A stretch of DNA of 64,000 nt from Kitasatospora cinereorecta (GCF_024172095.1 NZ_JAMZDX010000003.1:760001-824000); one strand, 5' to 3'. Shown: positions 28,639 to 38,690, counted from the first letter of the stretch. A program made the numbers and translations. The notes: generated from the sequence alone by a model not told the origin.

Positions 28639-29532
28639 GTGCTCGACCGAGGTGTGATGCTCCCCGGCCCCTTCCAGGTCGCCCGGGCCCTGTCCGCGAC
28701 CAGGATCCTGGACGCCCCCGATCTCGACGACGCCCTGGAGATCCTCCACCGCGACCCCGTCGCCAACGCCTTCGTGGCCACCCGGGTGGAGGCCGTCGGC
28801 CTCGACCCCTGGCGGCTCGGCGGCGAGATGTGGGGCTGGCACGACGAGGACGGCCGACTGGAGTCGCTCTGCTACGCCGGCGCCAACCTGGTCCCGGTCA
28901 ACGCCGGGCCTCAGGCCGTCCGGGCCTTCGCCGAGCGGGCCAAGCGCCAGGGCCGCCGCTGCTCCTCGATCGTCGGCCCGGCCGAGTCCACCGCCGCCCT
29001 GTGGGCGCTGCTGGAGCGCAGCTGGGGACCGGCCCGTGAGGTCCGCGCCCACCAGCCGCTGATGGCCACCGCCACCCGCGCCACCGGGGTCGAGCCCGAC
29101 CCGCTGGTGCGGCGGGTGCTCCGGAACGAGGTCGAGGCGGTGATGCCGGCCTGCGTCGCGATGTTCACCGAGGAGGTCGGGATCTCCCCGCTGGCCGGCG
29201 ACGGTGGCCTGCTGTACCAGGCCCGGGTGGCCGAACTGGTCGCCGCCGGAAGGTCGTTCGCCCGATTCGGCGAGGACGGCGAGGTGGTGTTCAAGGCCGA
29301 GATCGGCGCGGTCACCGCCGGGGCCTGCCAGGTCCAGGGCGTGTGGGTCGCCCCCGAGTTCCGCGGCCGGGGCCTGTCCGAGACCGGGATGGCCGCCGTC
29401 CTCGACTTCGCGCTGACCGACGTGGCCCCCGTGGTGTCGCTCTACGTCAACGACTTCAACGTCCGCGCCCGCGCCGCGTACCACCGGGTCGGCTTCCGCG
29501 AGGTGGGCGCCTTCATGAGCGTCCTGTTCTGA
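28639..29532 (+). CDS. GNAT acetyltransferase with N-terminal DUF4081 domain
   Basis: A 297-aa protein. Residues 1-130 resemble DUF4081, an N-terminal domain often fused to acetyltransferases in actinobacteria. The C-terminal half is a GNAT fold with the acetyl-CoA loop in VQGVWVAPEFRGRGLSETGM (about 235-254) and LYVNDFNVRARAAYHRVGFREVG near the end. It probably acetylates an amine or protein with acetyl-CoA; the substrate is unknown. GTG 28639 is supported by AGAGAGG 7 nt upstream. In streptomycetes this gene regularly follows ispG, but here it has its own promoter candidate. Confidence 0.88.
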   Translation: MLDRGVMLPGPFQVARALSATRILDAPDLDDALEILHRDPVANAFVATRVEAVGLDPWRLGGEMWGWHDEDGRLESLCYAGANLVPVNAGPQAVRAFAERAKRQGRRCSSIVGPAESTAALWALLERSWGPAREVRAHQPLMATATRATGVEPDPLVRRVLRNEVEAVMPACVAMFTEEVGISPLAGDGGLLYQARVAELVAAGRSFARFGEDGEVVFKAEIGAVTAGACQVQGVWVAPEFRGRGLSETGMAAVLDFALTDVAPVVSLYVNDFNVRARAAYHRVGFREVGAFMSVLF

Positions 29533-29556
29533 CGGCGCCCGGCACCGCCGCGGTGC

Positions 29557-30102
29557 TCAGCGCGGTTCGTTGAGCGGCAGCGGGGCGCCCATCACCGCGT
29601 ACGGGCGCACGGTGTTGGGGAAGCGCACCGCGCGGGCCAGGTCCTGGTAGCCGAGCGCGCGGTACAGCCGCCGGGCCGGGGTCTCGGCGTCGATCGCCGA
29701 CAGGATCGAGCGGGGCCGGCCGGAGCGCTCGCACAGGGTGCGGATCAGCGAGCTGCCGATGCCGCGGCCCTGGTAGTCGGGCAGCACGTGCAGCTCGGTG
29801 ACGGCGAAGACGTCGTCCAGCCAGTGGTCGTTGCCGCGGGCCGCCAGGTACGGCTCGATCACCGTGCTCCACCAGTGGTCGCGCCGGTTGGGCATCCCGT
29901 AGCCGAAGCCGACCAGCCGGCCCTCGGCGAGCGCGCCCAGCGCGATCACCCCCGGCTGCAGCGCGTGGCGACCGACGATCGGCAGCCGGATCGCCACCTC
30001 CTCCGGCAGCAGCCCGAAGGCGACCGCCTGGACCTCCAGGACCGCCGGCGCGCACGCCGCCAGGTCGATGGACTCGATCGTCACCTCGGTGAGCTGCTCC
30101 AT
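29557..30102 (-). CDS. GNAT-family N-acetyltransferase
   Basis: A 181-aa single-domain GNAT enzyme. Motif A with the acetyl-CoA binding turn is visible as TELHVLPDYQGRGIGSSLIRTL (about 102-123; the key turn is QGRGIG), and motif B as ARRLYRALGYQDLAR near 145-160. An N-terminal strand-helix part has LLPEEVAIRLP. The substrate cannot be deduced. It converges on the DUF4081-GNAT gene with only 24 nt between stop codons and is followed upstream on the same strand by the APH-like gene. Confidence 0.88.
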   Translation of the reverse strand: MEQLTEVTIESIDLAACAPAVLEVQAVAFGLLPEEVAIRLPIVGRHALQPGVIALGALAEGRLVGFGYGMPNRRDHWWSTVIEPYLAARGNDHWLDDVFAVTELHVLPDYQGRGIGSSLIRTLCERSGRPRSILSAIDAETPARRLYRALGYQDLARAVRFPNTVRPYAVMGAPLPLNEPR

Positions 30103-30172
30103 GACCGGGACGTTACTACTTGGACGCGCCGCCCGACGATCACTCCGGGAGGTCGGCCGCACCCGCCCGCCG

Positions 30173-31099
30173 TCACAGCCAGCCGGCGAACTCCAGGCAG
30201 AGTTCGCCGGTGCCGCGGTCGCCCGCGGCGAGGGCCGCGAGGCCGGCGTCCACGCTGCGCAGCAGCGTCCAGCCGCGCACCCGGTCGCCGTCGAGGTCGA
30301 CGGCGTCGGCAAGGCGGGCGAGGCGGCGGCGGACGGCGGCCCGGGGGCCGGGGGAGCCGGCCAGGGTGTCCACCCGGTCCCGGACCAGCCGGGCCAGGTC
30401 GAAGGCGCGCTCGCCGACCAGCGGGCGGGGACTGATGGCCAGCCACGGCGCGCGGTCGGCGGCCAGCACGTTGCCGTGGTGGAAGTCGCCGTGCAGCAGC
30501 TGGGCCGGTCCGCCGCCGCCGTCGGCGAGCAGGGCAGCGGCGGTCTCCAGCGCCTCGTCGACCAGCGGGACGGCGTCCGGGGCGAGCGTCCGACGGTCGA
30601 GGATCCGCTCGGTGCGCAGGGCGACCCGGTCGGCGAGGGTGGCGAAGGGGTGGCCCTCGGCGGGGTCCACCCACAGCCGCCGGAGCAGCCCGGAGGCCTC
30701 CAGCATCGCCTTGTCCTCGGCCAGCGAGCGCAGCGGGATGTCGCCGTGCAGCCGCTCCAGCAGCAGGACCCCGGCGGCCGGGTCGGCGTTGAGCAGCAGC
30801 GCGGCGCCGCGGCCGGCCCACTGGCGCAGCGCGGCGTGCTCCTGCTCGGTCTCCGGGGTGCGGACACCGACCTTCAGGACGGCGGGGGAGAGGTCGTCCT
30901 CGCGGTGGACGTAGCCGATCAGGCTGACCCGGCCGCCCGGCTCGGCGATCCGCTCCAGGGTGAGGCCCCAGCGGCGCAGGTGCTCGGTGAAGCGCTCGGG
31001 CAGGGCGTCCAGCCAGGCCAGTCCGGGCTCGCCCGCTTCCGCGCGGACGGTCTCGGTCAGCCGCTCGGGGATGGTGATCTGCCCAGGTTGTGCCGACAT
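30173..31099 (-). CDS. APH-type aminoglycoside/hydroxyurea kinase homologue with altered metal site
   Basis: A 308-aa protein of the aminoglycoside phosphotransferase fold, closest in motif pattern to the streptomycin 6-kinase / hydroxyurea resistance group. The Brenner motif is intact: LLHGDFHHGNVL with catalytic Asp205. The next motif, normally A-I-D-P-K-P with the Mg-binding Asp, reads AISPRPLVGE here, with Ser223 in the Asp position. An N-terminal lobe includes VSLIGYV and a Lys in AVLKVG. Loss of the metal ligand suggests weak or no phosphotransfer, or a changed role. AAAGG precedes the ATG. It lies in the same direction as the DUF4439 and GNAT genes. Confidence 0.82.
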   Translation of the reverse strand: MSAQPGQITIPERLTETVRAEAGEPGLAWLDALPERFTEHLRRWGLTLERIAEPGGRVSLIGYVHREDDLSPAVLKVGVRTPETEQEHAALRQWAGRGAALLLNADPAAGVLLLERLHGDIPLRSLAEDKAMLEASGLLRRLWVDPAEGHPFATLADRVALRTERILDRRTLAPDAVPLVDEALETAAALLADGGGGPAQLLHGDFHHGNVLAADRAPWLAISPRPLVGERAFDLARLVRDRVDTLAGSPGPRAAVRRRLARLADAVDLDGDRVRGWTLLRSVDAGLAALAAGDRGTGELCLEFAGWL

Positions 31100-31170
31100 G
31101 CTGGCCTTTCGGTCGGTCCGTCCCCCCGAGGTGCTGCCGCCATTGTCGGACATCGGGCGAAGCGCGCTGG

Positions 31171-32235
31171 TCAGGCGCTCGGCGACGCGCTCTGCGACAC
31201 CCCCGGGGAGGTGCCGTCGGTGGACGGGAGGCCCGGCAGCGCGGGCAGGTCGGCGCCCCAGTGGACGGCGCGCAGCGCGGTCTCCCGCAGGGCGGCGGCC
31301 GCCTCGGCGCGCAGCGGGCCGGTGGCGGCGGCGACCAGGTCGGCGTAGACGGCGGTCAGCTGGGTCTCGATGTGGGCGGCCAGCTGGCCGGCGGTGGCGG
31401 CGTCCTTCACCTGGAAGGGCAGCTGGTAGCCGGGCGCGGCGGCGGCGGGCGAGGTGCCGGCGGCGGCGAGCATCCGCTGCCAGGCGTCCCGCCGGGCCTG
31501 GTGGGCGGCGTACGAGGTGCGGCCGTCCTCGCGCTGCGGGCCCGCGGCCAGGAACGCGCCGACCACGCCGTAGCCGTACACGGCCGCGTGCTCGGCGCCC
31601 AGCGCAGCCTGCAGGGCCGCCGCGCCGGCCGAGGGGTACGGCGAGGGCTTGGCGCTCTCGGGGGTGGCGGCGCCGCCCGAGCCGGCCGGGGTGCCGGTGC
31701 CGGTGCCGGTGCCCGAGGCGGAGGCGGACGGGGACGCGGAGGGCGCGGCGGCCGGGGTGAGCGGCGCGGTGTCGCCGAGCGCGGCGGCGTGGGCCGCGTC
31801 GGACGCGGAGACCGAGGCCAGCAGCCGGGCCAGCGCGGGGGAGGCGGCGTCCAGGTCGGCCAGCCGGGCAACGGCGGTCTGCCGCTCGGCCGCGGCCAGC
31901 GCGGCGACGCTTGCGGCGGGGGCCGTCGTGCCGGCCGCCGGGGACGCGGACGGCGGGTTCGAGGGCAGGCCCTCGGCGAGGGCGTCGCGGTGCTGGGCGA
32001 CATCGTCGCGCAGGTCGTTCAGGGTGTCGGCCTGGGCCGCCCCCGGCCCGGCGATGACGGCGTCGTACGAGGCGAGCAGCGCGTCGGTGGCGGCCACCGC
32101 CCGGACGCGGACCGCCCGGTCGGTGTCCTCGGCCTGCTTGCGCTCGGCCTCGTGCTCGTCGGTGCAGCCGCTGAGCAGCTGGACGCCGGTGAGCGCGCCG
32201 AGAGCCAGGAAGGTCCGCCTGGTGGGGGACGGCAT
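31171..32235 (-). CDS. DUF4439 ferritin-like lipoprotein
   Basis: A 354-aa predicted lipoprotein. The N-terminus has twin arginines and a hydrophobic stretch (RRTFLALGALTG) leading to a lipobox LLSGC at about residues 20-24, so it should be a Tat-type lipoprotein on the outer face of the membrane. A helical Ala-rich part follows, then a Thr/Gly/Ser/Pro-rich linker (about 155-190, SGTGTGTGTP). The C-terminal DUF4439 domain (about 205-340, LGAEHAAVYGYGVVGAF) resembles ferritin-like helical bundles. Function is unknown. Its neighbour rimP is divergent, an arrangement common in Streptomyces. Confidence 0.85.
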   Translation of the reverse strand: MPSPTRRTFLALGALTGVQLLSGCTDEHEAERKQAEDTDRAVRVRAVAATDALLASYDAVIAGPGAAQADTLNDLRDDVAQHRDALAEGLPSNPPSASPAAGTTAPAASVAALAAAERQTAVARLADLDAASPALARLLASVSASDAAHAAALGDTAPLTPAAAPSASPSASASGTGTGTGTPAGSGGAATPESAKPSPYPSAGAAALQAALGAEHAAVYGYGVVGAFLAAGPQREDGRTSYAAHQARRDAWQRMLAAAGTSPAAAAPGYQLPFQVKDAATAGQLAAHIETQLTAVYADLVAAATGPLRAEAAAALRETALRAVHWGADLPALPGLPSTDGTSPGVSQSASPSA

Positions 32236-32477
32236 GGACACGCTCCCTGGTGCTCGTGGGGGACCCTGTGTCCCCGGTGTGATGAACCATGACCGGACCC
32301 TCACGGCTCCGGAGCAACGATGGAGGTTATCCGCCGCCTGTGACCTTGCTCGCAGCGGGGGTGGCCCGACCGGGGGCCCCGACCGGCCGGAATCGGCGGT
32401 TCCGGGGTTGACCGGATAGGCTTCGCCATGAGTTAGCACCTTCTGACAACAGCAGACGCGGCCGAGGAGTCACCCGG

Positions 32478-33026
32478 ATGAGCACCACCCCCACCGACCG
32501 GCTGCGCGCGCTGCTTGAGCCGCTCGCCGCCGAGGCCGGGTTGGACCTGGAAGAGGTCAAGGTCACCCAGGCCGGCAGCCGCCGCCAGGTGCAGATCGAC
32601 GTGGACGCCGACGGCGGCGTCGACCTCGACACCATCGCCGAGTTCTCCCGCGCGGTCGGGCAGGCCCTGGACGACTCCGACCTGATGGGCAGCGCCGCGT
32701 ACCTGCTGGAGGTCGGCTCCCCGGGCGCCGAGCGCCCGCTGACCGAGCCCCGCCACTGGCGCCGGGCGACCGGCCGGCTGGCCGCGGTCAAGCTGGTCGA
32801 CGGCGGTGAGCTCACCGCGCGGATCCTGGAGAGCGACGAGGACGGCGCCCTGGTCGAGGTGCAGCCGGTGAAGGGCCGCGGCCGTCCGAAGGAGCGCCGC
32901 CTGGAGTTCGCCGAGGTCGCCAGGGCCCGCGTGCAGGTGGAGTTCAACCGCAAGGACGAGGAGCTGCTCGATGCCGCCCCGGACTTCGAAGGTGCGGACA
33001 ACGACGTAGAGGAAGAGGAGGCGTAG
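32478..33026 (+). CDS. rimP: Ribosome maturation factor RimP
   Basis: A 182-aa protein needed for 30S subunit assembly. The N-terminal alpha/beta domain ([20 protein letters not shown]) is followed by the characteristic [14 protein letters not shown] segment (about 75-88) and a C-terminal SH3-like barrel, ending in an acidic tail. AGGAG lies 8 nt before the ATG. It opens the cluster rimP-nusA-ylxR-infB and its stop codon is 2 nt from the nusA start, indicating translational coupling. A TTGACC hexamer at 32408-32413 is a possible -35 element. Confidence 0.95.
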   Translation: MSTTPTDRLRALLEPLAAEAGLDLEEVKVTQAGSRRQVQIDVDADGGVDLDTIAEFSRAVGQALDDSDLMGSAAYLLEVGSPGAERPLTEPRHWRRATGRLAAVKLVDGGELTARILESDEDGALVEVQPVKGRGRPKERRLEFAEVARARVQVEFNRKDEELLDAAPDFEGADNDVEEEEA

Positions 33027-33028
33027 CC

Positions 33029-34030
33029 GTGGACATCGACATGAGCGCCCTGCGTGGGCTGGTTACCGAGAAGGGCGTTCCGTTCGACCTGCTGGTCGAG
33101 TCGATCGAGTCGGCGCTCCTCATCGCGTACCACCGCACCGAGGGCTCGCGCCGGCGCGCGCGGGTCGAACTGAACCGCAAGAGCGGCCACGTGACGGTGT
33201 GGGCGCTGGAGGACGCGGCCGAGCTGGACGAGGGCGTGGAGCCCAAGGAGTTCGACGACACCCCGAGCGGGTTCGGCCGGATCGCCGCGTCCACCGCCAA
33301 GCAGGTGATCCTGCAGCGGCTGCGTGACGCGGCCGACGACCAGACCTTCGGCGAGTACGCCGGCAAGGAGGGCGACATCGTCACCGGTGTCGTCCAGCAG
33401 GGCAACGACCCGAAGAACATCCTGGTCGACATCGGCAAGCTGGAGGCCATCCTGCCGCCGCAGGAGCAGGTCCCCGGCGAGGAGTACAAGCACGGCACCC
33501 GGCTGAAGTGCTACGTGGTCGGCGTGCGCCGCGGCGTGCGCGGCCCGTCGGTGACGCTGTCGCGCACCCACCCGAACCTGGTGAAGCGCCTGTTCGCGCT
33601 GGAGGTGCCGGAGATCGCGGACGGCTCGGTGGAGATCGCCTCGATCGCCCGCGAGGCCGGCCACCGCACCAAGATCGCGGTCTGGTCGCGCAAGCCCGGC
33701 CTGAACGCCAAGGGCGCCTGCATCGGCCCGAACGGCATGCGGGTGCGCACCGTGATGTCGGAGCTGCACGGCGAGAAGATCGACATCGTCGACTGGTCGG
33801 AGGACCCGGCGGACATGGTCGCCGCCGCGCTGTCCCCCGCCCGGGTGACGAAGGTGGAGATCGTCGACTACGCCCAGCGCTCCGCGCGGGTGATCGTGCC
33901 CGACTACCAGCTGTCGCTGGCGATCGGCAAGGAGGGCCAGAACGCCCGCCTGGCGGCCCGCCTCACCGGCTGGCGGATCGACATCCGCCCGGACACCGAG
34001 GTGCCCGTCGGGGAATCCCAGGACCAGTAG
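33029..34030 (+). CDS. nusA: Transcription termination/antitermination factor NusA
   Basis: A 333-aa NusA of the short actinobacterial form. Domains in order are the N-terminal RNA polymerase-binding domain (1-105), S1 (about 110-180, [22 protein letters not shown]), and two KH domains (about 200-330, [15 protein letters not shown] and [19 protein letters not shown]). It lacks the C-terminal acidic repeats found in enterobacteria, which is normal here. It modulates pausing, termination and rRNA antitermination. The GTG start lies 2 nt after rimP. Confidence 0.96.
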   Translation: MDIDMSALRGLVTEKGVPFDLLVESIESALLIAYHRTEGSRRRARVELNRKSGHVTVWALEDAAELDEGVEPKEFDDTPSGFGRIAASTAKQVILQRLRDAADDQTFGEYAGKEGDIVTGVVQQGNDPKNILVDIGKLEAILPPQEQVPGEEYKHGTRLKCYVVGVRRGVRGPSVTLSRTHPNLVKRLFALEVPEIADGSVEIASIAREAGHRTKIAVWSRKPGLNAKGACIGPNGMRVRTVMSELHGEKIDIVDWSEDPADMVAAALSPARVTKVEIVDYAQRSARVIVPDYQLSLAIGKEGQNARLAARLTGWRIDIRPDTEVPVGESQDQ

Positions 34031-34112
34031 TCGGCGTTGTAGATGTCCTCCGGCGATCGCGTGCGCGATCAACCGGGCGGCAGCATGACCCTTCGGAGGG
34101 GTAGACTTGAGC

Positions 34113-34406
34113 GTGTCTGGCCGGACGCATGTCCGCGCATGCCCTGAACGCACCTGCGTGGGCTGCCGCAAGCGCGCGGCCAAGCACGAGCTGTTGCGTG
34201 TCGCGGCGGTCGAGGACGCATGCGTCCCAGACCCCCGCGGCACACTGCCGGGCCGGGGTGCACATCTGCACCCCGACCCGAGCTGCCTCGATCTCGCGGT
34301 ACGCCGACGGGCGTTCCCCCGGGCCTTCCGGCTCCAGGGAGCACTCGACACCGCCGTGCTGCGGACCTTCGTCGAGGAGAGGGCCGGCCTCACGTCCACG
34401 CCCTGA
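34113..34406 (+). CDS. ylxR: YlxR-family (DUF448) RNA-binding protein
   Basis: A 97-aa basic protein with the conserved RACPERTCVGCRKRAAKHELLRV region and a DPRGTLPGRGAHLHPDPSCLDLAVRRRAF segment, the YlxR signature. It is thought to bind RNA and has been linked to RNase P and transcription control in other bacteria. The GTG at 34113 gives the usual streptomycete start (SGRTH); a TTG two codons earlier is closer to the GGAGGGG site and cannot be excluded. It sits between nusA and infB as in most Gram-positives. Confidence 0.92.
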   Translation: MSGRTHVRACPERTCVGCRKRAAKHELLRVAAVEDACVPDPRGTLPGRGAHLHPDPSCLDLAVRRRAFPRAFRLQGALDTAVLRTFVEERAGLTSTP

Positions 34407-34500
34407 GTGACGCAGCACCGCAGCACGCACCAGCGCACGGCATCGGCACGCCGTGCGACATGTCAGGTACCTCGCGAGATGGAAGTAGGTCGAGATTGCG

Positions 34501-34533
34501 ATGAGCACTCGATGAGTACGCGATGAGTACGCC
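34501..34533. repeat. Three tandem 11-bp repeats in the infB leader
   Basis: ATGAGCACTCG, ATGAGTACGCG and ATGAGTACGCC follow one another exactly, about one helical turn apart, ending 56 nt before infB. Further near copies (CATGAAGTAGCG) follow. The block lies in a 183-nt gap without a gene and may be a regulatory leader or a protein-binding array. Confidence 0.8.
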
Positions 34534-34589
34534 CATGAAGTAGCGACAGTCCGGCGGACGATTACCCCGGACTCATAGACAGGAGTGAA

Positions 34590-37500
34590 GTGGCTAAGGT
34601 CCGGGTTTACGAACTCGCCAAGGAGCTTGGCTTGGAGAGCAAGGCCGTCATGGCCAAGCTCACCGAGCTCGGTGAGTTCGTGCGTTCGGCGTCCTCGACG
34701 ATCGAGGCGCCGGTCGTGCGCAAGTTGACTGACGCTTTGGGAGCGACGCCGCCGTCCGGTGGCGCGTCCGCCAAGCCTGGCCCGCGGAAGCCCGCGGCGC
34801 CCAGCCCCGCCGCCTCCGGCGGGGCCGCACCCAAGCCGGGTGCGCCCACCCCCGGCCCGCGTCCGAGTGTGACGCCGGGCCCCCGTCCCACCACCACCCC
34901 GGCCGCCGGTCCCGCCGGTTCGGCCGCCAAGCCCGGTGCGCCGACCCCCGGTCCGCGTCCGGCTGCCCGCCCGGCTGCGCCGGCCGCCCCCGCGGCGCCC
35001 GCTGCCGAGTTCTCCTCGCCGGCTCCGGCCGCCGAGGCGCCGAGCCGTCCGGCCGCCGCGCCGCGTCCGGCTGCGGCGAACCCCGCGGCCCGTCCGGGCC
35101 CGCGTCCGGCCGGTCCCCGTCCGGGCAACAACCCCTTCACCTCCAGCGGTGCCTCCGGCATGGCCCGTCCCGGCGCCCCGCGTCCGGGTGGCCCGGCCGC
35201 CGGTGAGCGCGGTCCGCGTCCGGGTGGCGCCCCGCGTCCGGGTGCTCCGGGTGCCGGCGAGCGCGGTCCGCGTCCCGGTGCCGGCGAGCGCGGCCCGCGT
35301 CCGGGCGGTGCCCCGGGTGCCGGTGGCGAGCGCGGTCCCCGTCCCGGTGGCGCTCCGCGTCCGGGTGGCGCTCCGCGTCCCGACGGTCCCCGTCCGGGTG
35401 CCGGTGCCCCGCGTCCCGACGGTCTGCCGCGTCCGGCCGGCCCGCGTCCGGGTGGGCCGAGCCCGTCCGGCATGCCCCGTCCGAACCCCGGCATGATGCC
35501 GCAGCGTCCGGCCGGTCCCGGCCCGCGTCCGGGCCCGCGTCCGGGTGGCCCCGGTGCGCGTCCGGGTGCTCCGGGCGGTGCCCGTCCCGGCTTCCAGGGC
35601 CGTCCGGCCGGTCCGGGCTCGCGTCCGGCCGGTGGCGGCTTCGGCGGCCCCCGTCCGGGTGGCGGCGCCGGTGGCGGCGGCGGCTTCGGTGGCGGCGGTG
35701 CCCGTCCCGGTGGCTTCGGCGGTCGTCCCGGTGGCCCGGGTGCCCGTGGTGGCACGCAGGGTGCCTTCGGCCGTGGCCCCGGTGGCCGTCCGGCCCGTGG
35801 TCGCAAGTCGAAGCGGGCGAAGCGCCAGGAGTACGAGGCCATGCAGGCCCCGTCCGTCGGCGGTGTGATGCTGCCCCGCGGCAACGGCCAGACGGTCCGC
35901 CTGTCGCGTGGTGCCTCCCTGACGGACTTCGCCGAGAAGATCAACGCCAACCCGGCTGCGCTCGTCTCGGTCATGTTCAACCTCGGTGAGATGGTCACCG
36001 CCACCCAGTCGGTCTCCGACGCGACCCTCGAGCTGCTGGCCGGCGAGATGGGCTTCGTCCTGGAGATCGTCAGCCGGGAGGACGAGGACCGCGAGCTGCT
36101 CGAGTCCTTCGACATCGACTTCGGTGCCGACGAGGGCGACGAGGAGATGCTGGCGCCGCGTCCGCCGGTCGTGACCGTCATGGGTCACGTCGACCACGGT
36201 AAGACCCGCCTGCTGGACGCCATCCGCAAGACCAACGTGGTGGCCGGCGAGGCCGGTGGCATCACCCAGCACATCGGTGCCTACCAGGTGGTCACCGAGG
36301 TGAACGGCGAGCAGCGTCCGATCACCTTCCTCGACACCCCGGGTCACGAGGCGTTCTCCGCCATGCGTGCCCGTGGTGCCAAGTCCACCGACATCGCGAT
36401 CCTGGTGGTCGCGGCCAACGACGGTGTCATGCCGCAGACGATCGAGGCGCTGAACCACGCCAAGGCCGCCGGTGTGCCGATCGTGGTCGCCGTCAACAAG
36501 ATCGACGTCGAGGGCGCCGACCCGACCAAGGTCCGCGGTCAGCTGACCGAGTTCGGCCTGGTGGCCGAGGAGTACGGCGGCGACACCATGTTCGTCGACA
36601 TCTCCGCGCGCCAGGGTCTGAACATCGACTCGCTGCTGGAGGCCGTGGTCCTGACCGCGGACGCCTCGCTCGACCTGCGGGCCAACCCGGAGCAGGACGC
36701 GCAGGGCATCGCGATCGAGGCCCACCTCGACAAGGGCCGCGGCGCCATGGCGACCCTGCTGGTCCAGCGCGGTACCCTCCGCGTCGGTGACTCGGTCGTC
36801 GTCGGTGACGCCTACGGCCGCGTCCGCGCCATGCTGGACGAGAACGGCAACAGCCTCGCCGAGGCCGGCCCGTCCCGTCCGGTCCTGCTGCTCGGTCTGA
36901 CCTCGGTGCCCCGCGCCGGCGACAGCTTCATCGTCGTCGACGAGGACCGCACCGCCCGCCAGATCGCCGAGAAGCGCGCCGCCCGCGACCGCAACGCGTC
37001 CTTCGCGCAGCGCCGCGTGCGGGTCTCGCTCGAGGGTCTGGAGGCCGCCCTGGCCGCCGGCTCCATCGAGAAGCTCAACCTCATCATCAAGGGTGACGTC
37101 TCCGGTTCCGTCGAAGCCCTCGAGGACGCCCTCGTCAAGCTCGACGTGGGCGAGGAGGTCGAGCTCCGGATCCTGCACCGCGGTGTGGGTGCCATCACCG
37201 AGTCCGACGTGGACCTGGCGATGGGTTCGGACGCCATCATCATCGGCTTCAACGTGCGCGCCGAGGGGCGTGCCCGTACCGCGGCCGAGCGCGAGGGCGT
37301 CGACATCCGGTACTACTCGGTCATCTACCAGGCGATCGAGGAGATCGAGGCCGCGCTCAAGGGCCTGCTCAAGCCGGAGTACGAGGAGGTGCGCCTCGGC
37401 GCCGCGGAGATCCGCGAGGTCTTCCGCTCCTCCAAGTTCGGCAACATCGCGGGTGTCATCGTCCGCGAGGGCCTGCTGCGCCGCAACGCCAAGGCCCGCC

Positions 37501-37682
37501 TGCTGCGCGACGGCAAGGTCGTGGCGGAGAACCTCTCGATCGAGGGTCTGCGCCGCTTCAAGGACGACGCGACCGAGGTCCGCGAGGGCTTCGAGGCCGG
37601 TGTCACGCTCGGTTCGTTCAACGACATCAAGGTCGAGGACGTCATCGAGACCTACGAGATGCGCGAGAAGCCGCGCGCATAA
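34590..37682 (+). CDS. infB: Translation initiation factor IF-2
   Basis: A 1,030-aa GTPase that brings initiator tRNA to the 30S subunit. An IF2 N-terminal domain (1-52, [21 protein letters not shown]) is followed by a very long disordered region (about 55-405) built from Pro, Gly, Arg and Ala, with many GPRPGG-like repeats. A second IF2_N domain covers about 430-490. The G domain starts near residue 527, with GHVDHGKT, the effector motif [18 protein letters not shown] and NKID all intact. C-terminal domains II-IV follow. Actinomycete IF-2 is known for such long linkers. GTG start with AGGAG 5 nt upstream. Confidence 0.96.
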   Translation: MAKVRVYELAKELGLESKAVMAKLTELGEFVRSASSTIEAPVVRKLTDALGATPPSGGASAKPGPRKPAAPSPAASGGAAPKPGAPTPGPRPSVTPGPRPTTTPAAGPAGSAAKPGAPTPGPRPAARPAAPAAPAAPAAEFSSPAPAAEAPSRPAAAPRPAAANPAARPGPRPAGPRPGNNPFTSSGASGMARPGAPRPGGPAAGERGPRPGGAPRPGAPGAGERGPRPGAGERGPRPGGAPGAGGERGPRPGGAPRPGGAPRPDGPRPGAGAPRPDGLPRPAGPRPGGPSPSGMPRPNPGMMPQRPAGPGPRPGPRPGGPGARPGAPGGARPGFQGRPAGPGSRPAGGGFGGPRPGGGAGGGGGFGGGGARPGGFGGRPGGPGARGGTQGAFGRGPGGRPARGRKSKRAKRQEYEAMQAPSVGGVMLPRGNGQTVRLSRGASLTDFAEKINANPAALVSVMFNLGEMVTATQSVSDATLELLAGEMGFVLEIVSREDEDRELLESFDIDFGADEGDEEMLAPRPPVVTVMGHVDHGKTRLLDAIRKTNVVAGEAGGITQHIGAYQVVTEVNGEQRPITFLDTPGHEAFSAMRARGAKSTDIAILVVAANDGVMPQTIEALNHAKAAGVPIVVAVNKIDVEGADPTKVRGQLTEFGLVAEEYGGDTMFVDISARQGLNIDSLLEAVVLTADASLDLRANPEQDAQGIAIEAHLDKGRGAMATLLVQRGTLRVGDSVVVGDAYGRVRAMLDENGNSLAEAGPSRPVLLLGLTSVPRAGDSFIVVDEDRTARQIAEKRAARDRNASFAQRRVRVSLEGLEAALAAGSIEKLNLIIKGDVSGSVEALEDALVKLDVGEEVELRILHRGVGAITESDVDLAMGSDAIIIGFNVRAEGRARTAAEREGVDIRYYSVIYQAIEEIEAALKGLLKPEYEEVRLGAAEIREVFRSSKFGNIAGVIVREGLLRRNAKARLLRDGKVVAENLSIEGLRRFKDDATEVREGFEAGVTLGSFNDIKVEDVIETYEMREKPRA

Positions 37683-37694
37683 GTGAGTGGCTGA

Positions 37695-37736
37695 CGGGGC
37701 CGGTCGGCGGGGTTTTTATCCCGTCGACCGGCCCCG
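37695..37736 (+). terminator. Terminator or attenuator after infB
   Basis: A 17-bp stem with one wobble pair (CGGGGCCGGTCG... and ...CGACCGGCCCCG) carries a loop containing TTTTT, just after the infB stop codon. The next gene starts 68 nt further on. Confidence 0.7.
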
Positions 37737-37803
37737 GTCTCGCTGTTAGGGTCCCAGTGCTGGGAATCCTTCGAGGCCTTCAGGTCGGCGAGACCTGCCC
37801 TTC

Positions 37804-38100
37804 ATGTTCGTAGGAACACTCACGTTCGACCTGCTCCTCGGCGACGTCCACTCGCTCAAGGAGAAGCGTTCGATCGTGCGGCCCATCGTGGCCGAACTGC
37901 AGCGCAAGTACAGCGTCAGCGCCGCAGAGACCGGAAACCAGGATCTGCACCGCAGGGCCGAGATCGGCTGTGCGGTGGTGGCCGGCGACGCCGGCTACGT
38001 CACCGAGATCCTGGACAGTTGTGAGCGGCTCGTCGCCGGCCGCCCCGAGGTGATGCTGCTCTCCGCACGGAGGCGCTACCACCACGACGACGATGACTGA
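37804..38100 (+). CDS. DUF503 family (YlxP-like) protein
   Basis: A 98-aa protein with the family core FVGTLTFDLLLGDVHSLKEKRSIV and AETGNQDLHRRAEIGCAVVAGD, ending in a His/Asp tail. YlxP-like proteins lie next to infB and rbfA in Gram-positives and are assumed to help ribosome assembly; direct evidence is limited. The start is an ATG without a strong ribosome site. The sequence conservation and conserved position make the call secure even though the function is not. Confidence 0.92.
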   Translation: MFVGTLTFDLLLGDVHSLKEKRSIVRPIVAELQRKYSVSAAETGNQDLHRRAEIGCAVVAGDAGYVTEILDSCERLVAGRPEVMLLSARRRYHHDDDD

Positions 38101-38244
38101 GCGCGGGTGCGGGAGTCACCACTCTCACACCCGCCAAGGACCGAGAGCGCCCACAAGGCTGGGCGCGGGCGGGTACGTTGGGGGATGGGCCCCACCGGGA
38201 GAGGTCATGACCCGGGTACCGCGCTCACTGCACGAGGAGGCAAC

Positions 38245-38688
38245 GTGACCGACACCGCAAGGGCGCGCAAGCTCGCCGACCGGATCCAGGTGGTCGTGGC
38301 GGAGACCCTGCAACGCCGGATCAAGGACCCGCGACTGGGCTACGTGACCATCACCGACGCCCGGGTCACCGGGGACCTGCGCGAGGCCACCGTCTTCTAC
38401 ACCGTCTACGGCGACGAGGCCGAGCGGCAGGCCAGCGCGGTCGCGCTGGAGAGCGCCAAGGGCATCCTGCGCTCCGAGGTCGGCAAGCAGACCGGGGTGC
38501 GGTTCACCCCGACCCTGACCTTCGTCGCCGACGCGCTGCCCGACAACGCGAAGAACATCGACGACCTGCTCGACCGGGCGCGGCTCTCCGACGCCGCCGT
38601 CCGTACCGCCGCCGCGGGCGCCACGTACGCCGGCGACGCCGACCCGTACAAGTCGCCCGCCGAGCGCGACGCGGACGAGGACGAGTAG
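38245..38688 (+). CDS. rbfA: 30S ribosome-binding factor RbfA
   Basis: A 147-aa KH-like protein that assists maturation of the 5' end of 16S rRNA and 30S assembly. The signature pattern is present: [32 protein letters not shown], the strand [12 protein letters not shown], and [15 protein letters not shown] near the end. An acidic C-terminal tail is usual in actinobacteria. GAGGAGG sits 5-6 nt before the GTG. It is followed by nrnA with 2 nt between stop and start, so the two are coupled. Confidence 0.95.
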   Translation: MTDTARARKLADRIQVVVAETLQRRIKDPRLGYVTITDARVTGDLREATVFYTVYGDEAERQASAVALESAKGILRSEVGKQTGVRFTPTLTFVADALPDNAKNIDDLLDRARLSDAAVRTAAAGATYAGDADPYKSPAERDADEDE

Positions 38689-38690
38689 CC

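Noticed and set aside
34607..36181. A 524-aa minus-strand frame rich in Pro and Gly
   Set aside because: It is the mirror of the GPRPGG repeat region of infB, and the plus frame carries the genuine IF-2.
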